A stretch of 64,000 bases of DNA, taken from contig CAYHPY010000001.1 in assembly GCA_964358485.1 (NCBI GenBank), forward strand, positions 62,001 through 126,000, written 5' to 3'. Positions 57,926-64,000 of the stretch are shown here, in pieces. The stretch comes from CAYHPY01 sp964358485. Its GTDB lineage: Bacteria > Elusimicrobiota > Elusimicrobia > UBA1565 > UBA9628. Position numbers and translations under genes: made by a program. Positions within the stretch are counted from its first letter, which is position 1. Each line of letters starts with the position of its first letter. Under the pieces are notes generated by a model. It saw only the letters and a program-made list of their open reading frames with translations. It made no database searches and was not told the origin of the DNA.

Positions 57926-60066
57926 GCGCCGGAAATCGCCGCTTCAAACGCCGCGTAGAGCTCCGTGGCGTTGCGAAACCGCGCGTCGGGCAGGATGGCC
58001 AGGGCTTTCTTGAAGAATGGCTCCAGGGCGGGCGGGTGCGCGGCGATCTTTCCCTTGACCTTGGCCAGGTAGGGGTCCTTGCCGGTGAAGGGCAGTTCCC
58101 CGGTGGCCATCTCGAAGAGGCAGACCCCCAGGGCGTAGAGGTCGCTGGCCCGGCTGAGCTCCCCGCCGTGCTGTTCCGGGGCCATATAGGCGGGGGTGCC
58201 CATGGCGGTCTGGCTTTGGGTTTGAACGGAGGGGCTTGAGGTGCGGCGGGCCAGGCCGAAATCCATGATCTTGACCCGCCCGTGCTCGACCATGATGTTG
58301 GAGCTTTTTAGGTCCCGGTGGATGACGCCCTTGGAGTGGGCGTAGTCCAGGGCCTCGCACACGGGGCGCAGGATTCGGAGCATTTCGGAGGGCTCCAGGC
58401 GCCGGGAGGCGCTGCGGTCGATCATCTGGAGGATGTTCTCGCCGTCCACCAGCTCGAAGACCAGATGGACTTCTCCGTTTTCGACGAACACGTCGTGGAT
58501 CTGGACGATGGCGGGATGTTTGAGGGCGGCCACCGTCTTGGCTTCGGCCATGAAGCGCTCCAGCTCCTTGACGCTGGTTTGATAGTGCTCGTGAAGCCGC
58601 TTGATGGCCACGGGCCGGTCCAGGCGGGTGTCCACGGCTTTGTAGACTTCGCCCATTCCCCCGCGGCCGATGAGCTTGCCTAATTTGAAATGCCCGCCGA
58701 TGAGCCCGTCTTTGGCGGGCGGCGTGGCCGGGGGCGTGGCGGGTTGCTCCGGTTTGGGTGGCGCGGGGTGCTCCTCGGCGTGGCCCGTCACCTGGACATC
58801 CATGATTTCGGAATTGTCGGTTCGGCGCCAGGCCAGATAGACCGGGACGCTCACCGCCAGGAGGATGGCGATGAAAATAAAGGTCGGAAAATGGGGCGCC
58901 AGTTCCTCCGAGAAATTTCGAGCCCCGGGGGCCGCCGGGGTGGACGGGGCTCCCGGGGTCTTGGGGGCGCGGCCGAGTTCCGCCAGGGCTTCCGTATAAT
59001 AGGAAGAGAAGGCGGGATTGAGTTCGGAGGCTTTTTTGAGGTCCTCAAGGTATTTTTCCGGGAGCTCGCCGAGGAGTTTTCGGGCCGTACCCTTCTGGAC
59101 CCACGCGAAGGGGTCCTTGGGATCCAAGGCGACGGCCTTCTGAGCGTCGGCCAGGGCGTCCTTGGGCTTGCCGAGCTGGTTGTTGGCGGCGGCGCGCAGG
59201 GCAAGCAGGGCGGCGGCGTCGGGCTTGAGGGCCAGGCCGACGTTGGCGTCCTTGAGCGCGTCGGCGGGCTTTTTAAGGAAGAGGGAGGCGAACGCCCGCT
59301 GCATATAGGCTTTCGGGTTGCTGGGCATCTGGGCGATGGCCGCGGTGGCCTGACGGTGCATGGCCTCGTAGTCCCGCAGGCGCAGGGCGGTCTCGGCCTG
59401 GCCGGTGCGGCCGACGGATTCCGTAAATCCCGCCGGGCGGGTCAGGGCGGAGGCGGCTTGGCTGACGAGCAGGCGCACCTCGGCGGGGGTCGCCAATGGG
59501 GCGGGAATGCCGCCGGTGGACGCGGCCGTGCGGGGTTTGGAGAGGTTCAAGACGCCGGTCGCGGCCAGATCGTCCGGGTTCTTCTTGAGCACCGCCTGGG
59601 CGTCGGCGGCGGCTTCCGGATAGCGGCCCGAGGCGAAATTGGCGATGGCCCGCGCCTTCAGCGCGTCGGCGTTCTCCGGGTCGGCCGCGACGGCCTTTTC
59701 GGCGCGCTCCAGGGCCTTCGGATAATCCCCGGTTTGGGTGGCGAGGCGGGCGGCTGCGGCCTGGACCCCGGAGTCCTTGGGGAACATGTCGGCGAGGGCG
59801 TTGGAGTCCGTGGAGAGGGCCTGCTTTTGCTCCTCGTTCTTGCGCGCCTCTTCCGGGGCCGGGGGCGTCTTGGCCTTGGCGGCGGCGTCCTCGGTTTTTT
59901 GGATTTGTTCGATTTTGGCGCGGTTGTCTTCGAGGGTTTGGCGGGCTTTTTCAACCGTCAATAGGGAGTATTGTCCGAAGGATGGGCGAGGAGTAGTGGG
60001 GGGCTCTTGTGAGACCGCAATCTGGCCGCAGAAAATAACGATAAGTGGGACTAGAAACGGTCTCAT
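57922..60066 (-). CDS. Ser/Thr protein kinase with extracytoplasmic TPR domain
   Basis: The 714-residue protein has a signal peptide/anchor (about 1-19), and TPR-like repeats in about 100-165 and 225-365. A membrane helix lies at about 394-413, followed by a cytoplasmic Hanks-type kinase (about 460-714): G-R-G-G-M-G-E-V-Y, Lys489 in V-A-I-K-R-L, H583-R-D-L-K-S-S-N, D602-F-G and G-T-P-A-Y-M-A-P-E. This order is the reverse of PknB-type receptors, in which the kinase is N-terminal. The TPR region would sense periplasmic partners. ATG 60066 is 6 nt from a CATAAT box. Confidence 0.9.
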   Translation of the reverse strand: MRPFLVPLIVIFCGQIAVSQEPPTTPRPSFGQYSLLTVEKARQTLEDNRAKIEQIQKTEDAAAKAKTPPAPEEARKNEEQKQALSTDSNALADMFPKDSGVQAAAARLATQTGDYPKALERAEKAVAADPENADALKARAIANFASGRYPEAAADAQAVLKKNPDDLAATGVLNLSKPRTAASTGGIPAPLATPAEVRLLVSQAASALTRPAGFTESVGRTGQAETALRLRDYEAMHRQATAAIAQMPSNPKAYMQRAFASLFLKKPADALKDANVGLALKPDAAALLALRAAANNQLGKPKDALADAQKAVALDPKDPFAWVQKGTARKLLGELPEKYLEDLKKASELNPAFSSYYTEALAELGRAPKTPGAPSTPAAPGARNFSEELAPHFPTFIFIAILLAVSVPVYLAWRRTDNSEIMDVQVTGHAEEHPAPPKPEQPATPPATPPAKDGLIGGHFKLGKLIGRGGMGEVYKAVDTRLDRPVAIKRLHEHYQTSVKELERFMAEAKTVAALKHPAIVQIHDVFVENGEVHLVFELVDGENILQMIDRSASRRLEPSEMLRILRPVCEALDYAHSKGVIHRDLKSSNIMVEHGRVKIMDFGLARRTSSPSVQTQSQTAMGTPAYMAPEQHGGELSRASDLYALGVCLFEMATGELPFTGKDPYLAKVKGKIAAHPPALEPFFKKALAILPDARFRNATELYAAFEAAISGA

Positions 60067-60072
60067 TTCACT

Positions 60073-60101
60073 ATTATGGTAAAATCGGGAAAGGCACTCA
60101 A
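60073..60101 (-). promoter_or_regulatory. Leaderless promoter of the kinase gene
   Basis: TTGAGT (60096-60101), 17 bp, CATAAT (60073-60078), 6 nt to ATG 60066. The gene on the plus strand at 60113 is divergent and has its own ribosome site. Confidence 0.55.
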
Positions 60102-60112
60102 TAGAGGTGAAA

Positions 60113-60673
60113 ATGAAAATTCTATTCCTCGTCATCGCTTTCCTCCCCGTGTTCGCATCGGCGGGAAATCCTATCCAAAAAACAAAGCGGAATGCGCTAC
60201 AGAAAAAATTTGACTCTTTGGTGTTGCGCCTGAATTCTATTCCGGGAGGCAAGTGCCTGAGTCAGGAAGTCGCTTCGTCTTTCGAGGTTCCGGAGCATTG
60301 GGAGTGCCGTTTGGAGGAAGTCGATGCTGAGTCCACCACCGATGGGATGGTGCATAACGCGAATCTCCTGGTGGAAATCTCTACGACAGCGGCCGAACGG
60401 GGAGCCAGGCGATTAGTGTTTTTTTCAATGGAGTGGGGTTCGGATCGCAGAAGCGTGGAATACTACACTTTCATCACTTCCCTGGACGGCGAACTGGTCA
60501 AGGCCTTGGAAACGCACAGCAAACGGGACGAAAAAGGCCAAGGGGTGAGGGGCTCGGCCATCGACATCCCCCAGGACCTAAAAGCCAAAGAAATCCGCGA
60601 CCGCTATAAGCACGAACTCGAGTTCTGGCTCGACGGCAAGTACCGCAAGAAGCAGAAGCCGAAAAAGAACTAG
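60113..60673 (+). CDS. Small exported protein of unknown function
   Basis: The 186-residue protein has a signal peptide (about 1-17, ending A-S-A-G). The mature chain contains two cysteines (G-G-K-C-L-S and W-E-C-R-L-E-E) that may form a disulfide, and a Lys-rich C-terminus (K-Y-R-K-K-Q-K-P-K-K-N). No family is recognised. ATG 60113 is preferred to GTG 60107 because AGAGGTG sits at ribosome-site distance from it. It is divergent from the kinase. Confidence 0.72.
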   Translation: MKILFLVIAFLPVFASAGNPIQKTKRNALQKKFDSLVLRLNSIPGGKCLSQEVASSFEVPEHWECRLEEVDAESTTDGMVHNANLLVEISTTAAERGARRLVFFSMEWGSDRRSVEYYTFITSLDGELVKALETHSKRDEKGQGVRGSAIDIPQDLKAKEIRDRYKHELEFWLDGKYRKKQKPKKN

Positions 60674-60814
60674 CCGCCGCCCCCTTACGGATCGATGGTT
60701 TATTTACCATCAATCCCAGAGGGACCCAAGGGGATGCCCAAAAAGGCCGGCGGGAAGTAGGCCAATTCGCGCCCTTGACAGTTCCAGCCTCCGGCCCTAT
60801 CCTATAGCGATCCC

Positions 60815-61234
60815 GTGACCCTATCCCGCCCCTGGCGTTTCGCCCTCGCGGGCGGCCTCTTCTTGGCCGCCGCGCCCATCCTTCAAGCGGGCACGGATTT
60901 TCTCAATTTCAGGGAGACCAGCGTTCCTCAGGAGGTCCGGGCCGATTTGGAGACAATCGGCTACGTCTTTGAAGAAAGATTCGGAGGCGTTCGAAAACCC
61001 CGTGAATGGCCCTTGGAAAAGGCTGAATATCTCGCCTTCCTGGAGCCTCACGACCTGAAAGCCAAGCCCATCGATGAAAGTCTTCGTGTTTCCTTGCTCC
61101 TTCGCGGCTACCGAATGGATCAGGACGCGGGACGCATACTGACCGGGGAGCCCGCCCGGCCACGAACTTGGAGATCCAAGCCTTCAAGAAATCCATGGAG
61201 GACGCCCAGCGGGCCAACAGCCTGGAGCGACTGA
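60815..61234 (+). CDS. N-terminal part of a frameshifted exported metallopeptidase
   Basis: The frame encodes a signal peptide (about 1-25, ending L-Q-A-G) and some 90 residues of normal-looking sequence to about residue 115 (R-I-L-T-G-E-P-A-R-P). It then continues in a Trp/Ser/Arg/Pro-rich tail that is not typical coding sequence. The natural continuation is in another frame, from about 61160 into the following gene. A one-base indel near 61145-61165 would join them. Either a sequencing or assembly error or a real mutation is possible. Confidence 0.6.
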   Translation: MTLSRPWRFALAGGLFLAAAPILQAGTDFLNFRETSVPQEVRADLETIGYVFEERFGGVRKPREWPLEKAEYLAFLEPHDLKAKPIDESLRVSLLLRGYRMDQDAGRILTGEPARPRTWRSKPSRNPWRTPSGPTAWSD

Positions 61235-62499
61235 CCCAATTCCTATCCGAGCAGAACCCCGATAGGCCGCTGCACTTCAATCATTGGATGAAAGCGAAAG
61301 GGATGGGAGCGGAGGGCCCTCCCGGGTTGGTCGGCGCCCTCCAGGATCCCAACCAAAAAGCGGGCGAGCTGCTGTCAACCGCCCGCCAGGCTCAATTGGA
61401 AGGCGCCCGCGTTTTCGACGGCAAGAAATCCCTGCCTGACTGGGACAAGGACACTTTGCCGGTGAAGCCTGATTGGGGCGGGGCAAGCCGGGTGCCCTAC
61501 GCGGGGGATGTGGAGCGGCGCTTGGGCTCCCTCTTAAGCGCCTCGGCGGAGACCCACCTGGCCAAGAACCCGGCGGGCCGTGAACTGCTGGACCGCTTCC
61601 GCGGCAAGGACGGCAAGGTGGAGCTGCCCGCCTTCCTCATCCTGCCGATCAACGACTCCATGGACGCCGCCTACTCGGCCCCCAACAAGGCGCTGATCTT
61701 CAATCAGACCTACGTCGTCAGGGGGATGACGGAAAAACTTCCCGAGAGGAAGCGATCGGAGCTCCGCCGGGAGCTGGCCGACCCCAAGAAGTTCGCGGAG
61801 TATCTGTTGGCGCATCCCGAGGCCCGGGACGCCTTCATCGCCGGCCACGATGTTCAGATGGTCCACGAGTTGACCCACGGGTTTCAGGACCGCCTGGGGA
61901 CGTTGTCGGAGGAGCAGGAGCGGGGAAACCTGCCGCAGGGGACCATCATCGAGAAGGAGACGGAGGCCTTTTTCGCGCATGCCAAGTACCTGCATCACAA
62001 ATTGGTGCAGGATCCGGAGTCTGTGAGGGACAATCCGAGACTTGAGGAGTATGCCGAATTCATTAAAAGCGCTGAGGTTTTGGAAAAGATTGTTTCCGAT
62101 GCTTACACGCAGAATTATCCGACGGGGGCGGCGACATTCCCTACCCTGAAATCCATCCAGAGGGAACGGATCAGCCAGGCCCGAATTTTAATAGGAGAGA
62201 GCGCGTACGAGAAAATCGGTGAATTGAAGCTTCGAGGCTTGCAAGCCGGCATGAAGGAATTGGAGGCCGAAGAGAGCCGAGTTTCGGCCAGGATGCTAAA
62301 ATTCATGAATGACGAATACCCAGCGATTCAAATGGAGGGGCGAAGGCGATTGGCCGCCCTGTATATCGTGAAGGCGCGGCTTGAGCCGGAATGGTATAAA
62401 CGGGATGGGTATTTAAATTCCGCCAAAGACTTGGTTTCCGATGAAAAATCTTTGCGCCTGATTGCGAGCTTGCGCACGGAGCCGCCCGAGGACGAATAA
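61168..62499 (+). CDS. Zinc metallopeptidase-like protein (HELTH motif), continuation of the preceding frame
   Basis: The 443-residue frame contains V-H-E-L-T-H-G-F (about 232-239), an HExxH zinc site. A downstream Glu in I-I-E-K-E-T-E-A-F-F-A-H (about 260-271) could be the third ligand, as in gluzincin-type peptidases. It has no start signal of its own (TTG at 61168 in a coding context). The export signal is in the upstream frame, and combined they would make a protein of about 560 residues. The 3' third (from 62135) is duplicated downstream as a fragment. It overlaps the lipoprotein start (TAATG). Confidence 0.72.
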   Translation: MEIQAFKKSMEDAQRANSLERLTQFLSEQNPDRPLHFNHWMKAKGMGAEGPPGLVGALQDPNQKAGELLSTARQAQLEGARVFDGKKSLPDWDKDTLPVKPDWGGASRVPYAGDVERRLGSLLSASAETHLAKNPAGRELLDRFRGKDGKVELPAFLILPINDSMDAAYSAPNKALIFNQTYVVRGMTEKLPERKRSELRRELADPKKFAEYLLAHPEARDAFIAGHDVQMVHELTHGFQDRLGTLSEEQERGNLPQGTIIEKETEAFFAHAKYLHHKLVQDPESVRDNPRLEEYAEFIKSAEVLEKIVSDAYTQNYPTGAATFPTLKSIQRERISQARILIGESAYEKIGELKLRGLQAGMKELEAEESRVSARMLKFMNDEYPAIQMEGRRRLAALYIVKARLEPEWYKRDGYLNSAKDLVSDEKSLRLIASLRTEPPEDE

Positions 62500-63026
62500 T
62501 GAGAAAGACTGTTTTCGCCATTTTTGCCGCCTTTTTCTCGGCCTGCGCCAATAAAACATCCGTTCCCGGCATGGAGTTGGCCGTTTACGAAGACCCATCG
62601 GGCCTATTCTCTTGTGAGGGTCCCGCCGATTGGCGCGTTCACGAACATCGAACGCATAAAGGTTTTGTCCAATTTTTCGGCCCGGCGGGAGACGCGCCCT
62701 TCGGAGCATCTATCGGCATCCATTACGTCCATCCCGATAATCCCGGTATTTTTACCCCGATCGACAAGTATCCCGCGCTGATGTCATCCGGGGCCGTGCC
62801 GCGCGAGCGCCTATGGCGCGGCCAAAAAGTCATCGAGTTCGACTACCTAAAAAAGCCGTTCGAGATCCACGGCAAGGTCGAGCCGGGAATGCGGAAGCAT
62901 TTAAGCGTGCTCATCCCCGCCAAGACCGGCTATTTCGTCCTCGACCATTCGGTCAACGAGAAATACCACCACGAGACTAAGCACGTGTTTGAGACCGTGG
63001 TCAACAGCTTTCGCCCGAAAGACTAA
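62499..63026 (+). CDS. Lipoprotein, copy 1 of a tandem pair
   Basis: The 175-residue protein has a short signal with F-F-S-A-C (lipobox, Cys15). A compact domain follows beginning S-C-E-G-P-A-D-W-R-V, with W-R-G-Q-K-V-I-E-F-D-Y and a C-terminal F-E-T-V-V-N-S-F-R. This resembles small PsbP-like/DUF1795-type lipoproteins that bind at the membrane surface, but the match is loose. ATG is coupled to the peptidase stop. A second, partly diverged copy starts at 63592. Confidence 0.75.
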   Translation: MRKTVFAIFAAFFSACANKTSVPGMELAVYEDPSGLFSCEGPADWRVHEHRTHKGFVQFFGPAGDAPFGASIGIHYVHPDNPGIFTPIDKYPALMSSGAVPRERLWRGQKVIEFDYLKKPFEIHGKVEPGMRKHLSVLIPAKTGYFVLDHSVNEKYHHETKHVFETVVNSFRPKD

Positions 63027-63205
63027 ATTCAGCGTTTCGACTTGCCGCGGCGCCGTTTTTCCGGGGCTCTTGAGGCGCCCAGTGCATCCTGGAGCCGCCG
63101 CCGCCGTATCCTCGGCCTCGACCACAGCGCGTCTTCGGCCCCGGAAGGCGGCCTGCAGGCGCCGGAGCAATGGGGGCGCGGAATTAGGGAAAGCTTAAGT
63201 AGGGC

Positions 63206-63226
63206 GGTGCCAGGTATCCACTTTCT
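63206..63226 (+). repeat. Truncated family A REP at the duplication junction
   Basis: The first 21 nt of the REP are present and the TAAC end is missing. The duplicated segment begins 2 bases later (63228). The gap 63027-63205 holds no gene I can support, although its minus strand reads like a short basic protein tail. Confidence 0.85.
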
Positions 63227-63227
63227 G

Positions 63228-63592
63228 CATTCCCTACCCTGAAATCCATCCAGAGGGAACGGATCAGCCAGGCCCGAATTTTAATAGGAGAGAGCGCGTA
63301 CGAGAAAATCGGTGAATTGAAGCTTCGAGGCTTGCAAGCCGGCATGAAGGAATTGGAGGCCGAAGAGAGCCGAGTTTCGGCCAGGATGCTAAAATTCATG
63401 AATGACGAATACCCAGCGATTCAAATGGAGGGGCGAAGGCGATTGGCCGCCCTGTATATCGTGAAGGCGCGGCTTGAGCCGGAATGGTATAAACGGGATG
63501 GGTATTTAAATTCCGCCAAAGACTTGGTTTCCGATGAAAAATCTTTGCGCCTGATTGCGAGCTTGCGCACGGAGCCGCCCGAGGACGAATAA
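63228..63592 (+). pseudogene. Duplicated 3' fragment of the metallopeptidase gene
   Basis: The stretch is identical to 62135-62499 and encodes only the last about 120 residues of the peptidase. It lacks the HELTH site and the export signal, so it is a non-functional leftover that travelled with the lipoprotein copy. An internal ATG at 63317 could give a 91-residue peptide, but nothing shows that it is used. Confidence 0.8.
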
Positions 63593-63689
63593 TGAGAAAG
63601 ACTGTTTTCGCCATTTTTGCCGCCTTTTTCTCGGCCTGCGCCAATAAAACATCCGTTCCCGGCATGGAGTTGGCCGTTTACGAAGACCC
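63228..63689 (+). repeat. 462-bp perfect direct repeat (copy 2 of 62135-62596)
   Basis: Every base of 62135-62596 recurs here at an offset of 1093 bp. It spans the peptidase 3' end and the lipoprotein 5' end. After 63689 the copies diverge strongly and then become nearly identical again from about 63851 onward, at an offset of 1090 after a one-codon deletion. Confidence 0.92.
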
Positions 63690-64000
63690 TTCGGGCCTAT
63701 TCTCTTGCGAGGGACCCGCGGATTGGCGGGTTTATGAGCACAAAGGCGATAAAGGCCATGTCCAATTTTTCGGACCGGCGGGAAACTCGCCCTTCGGAGC
63801 CTCCATCGGCATACATCACTTGCACCCCAGCGAAGCCTGGTTTGTCCCGATCGACAAGTATCCCGCGCTGATGTCGTCGCGGGCCATTCCTAGGGAGCGC
63901 ATGTGGCGCGGCCAAAAAGTCATCGAGTTCGATTACCTAAAAAAGCCGTTCGAGATCCACGGCAAGGTCGAACCGGGAATGCGGAAGCATTTAAGCGTGC
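63592..64000 (+). CDS. Lipoprotein, copy 2 of a tandem pair (runs off the window)
   Basis: The visible 136 residues have the same signal and lipobox as copy 1, identical through about residue 32. A variable middle follows (R-V-Y-E-H-K-G-D-K-G-H in place of R-V-H-E-H-R-T-H-K-G-F; H-L-H-P-S-E-A-W-F-V-P for Y-V-H-P-D-N-P-G-I-F-T-P). Then comes a nearly identical segment (M-W-R-G-Q-K-V-I-E-F-D-Y). The frame is open at the window end. The variable segment is mostly substitutions with one codon lost. Confidence 0.8.
   Translation, partial: MRKTVFAIFAAFFSACANKTSVPGMELAVYEDPSGLFSCEGPADWRVYEHKGDKGHVQFFGPAGNSPFGASIGIHHLHPSEAWFVPIDKYPALMSSRAIPRERMWRGQKVIEFDYLKKPFEIHGKVEPGMRKHLSV

Noticed and set aside
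62901..63170. Minus-strand frame over the end of lipoprotein copy 1 and the following gap
   Set aside because: The upstream half is a shadow of the lipoprotein gene. Another frame reads like a basic C-terminal tail, but it is too short to assign.
1..64000. rRNA, tRNA or known riboswitch
   Set aside because: No stretch with cloverleaf, rRNA-like conservation or a recognisable aptamer was seen in the intergenic regions by eye; a covariance search was not possible.

Overview
The window is 64 kb of GC-rich bacterial chromosome with dense, often overlapping genes and no rRNA, tRNA or CRISPR. The cell envelope is Gram-negative in type: there is an outer-membrane barrel, an ExbB/ExbD/TonB-type set, a heptosyltransferase-family enzyme, lipoproteins, and a PBP1C/alpha-2-macroglobulin pair. 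The mix of gene families (two HEAT proteins with an Exb operon, a PlsC-acyl-ACP-synthetase fusion with an exported-looking N-terminus, FecR/beta-barrel pair, RAYT/REP elements) resembles Elusimicrobiota-type genomes. That placement is inference from gene style, not a database result.

Layout. (1) 1-13.3 kb: a surface-glycan cluster with two YfhO-like membrane proteins, a flippase-like LPG-synthase-type protein, two methyltransferases, two GT4 glycosyltransferases, UDP-GlcNAc 2-epimerase (wecB), a GT-C membrane glycosyltransferase, a Wzx-like flippase and a GT9 enzyme whose C-terminus runs into a REP repeat. (2) 13.3-14.2 kb: an AT-richer REP-associated tyrosine transposase bounded by inverted REPs. 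(3) 14.2-17.7 kb: HEAT-HEAT-ExbB-ExbD-TonB operon, then convergent rnd and proC. (4) 19.8-24.4 kb: a FliG-like protein and a CsgG-like protein divergent from a FliF-like exported protein, then two Sel1-repeat proteins. (5) 24.4-32.2 kb: pbpC with a 1889-residue alpha-2-macroglobulin. (6) 32.3-38.6 kb: YefM/RelE-type toxin-antitoxin pair, acyltransferase/ligase fusion, amino-acid permease, an unknown exported protein and a DnaQ-like exonuclease. (7) 38.6-47.8 kb: threonine-pathway genes lysC, thrB, thrC and hom on the minus strand, interleaved with accessory cargo (DUF4143 ATPase, a DUF4143 relic, a secreted serine protease pair, an AbiEii-like pair). (8) 47.8-52.6 kb: a defence-like stretch with a nuclease/DUF2075-helicase/S24 fusion overlapping a Fic gene, divergent from an MNT/HEPN pair. 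(9) 52.9-60.7 kb: FecR protein plus barrel, a REP palindrome, zinc-ribbon membrane protein, NAD(P)-binding protein and a Ser/Thr kinase with extracytoplasmic TPRs. (10) 60.8-64 kb: a frameshifted exported metallopeptidase followed by a lipoprotein gene, with the 3' part of this pair tandemly duplicated next to a truncated REP.

A window-wide pattern is that many transcription units have a sigma70-type -10 hexamer only 5-11 nt before the start codon, which implies leaderless mRNAs. In three cases the hexamer contains the stop codon of the gene upstream. The strongest candidates for undescribed biology are the Fic + nuclease/helicase/S24 operon, the FliF-like/FliG-like/CsgG-like cluster without a flagellum, and the REP-bounded duplication with patchy divergence between its two lipoprotein copies.
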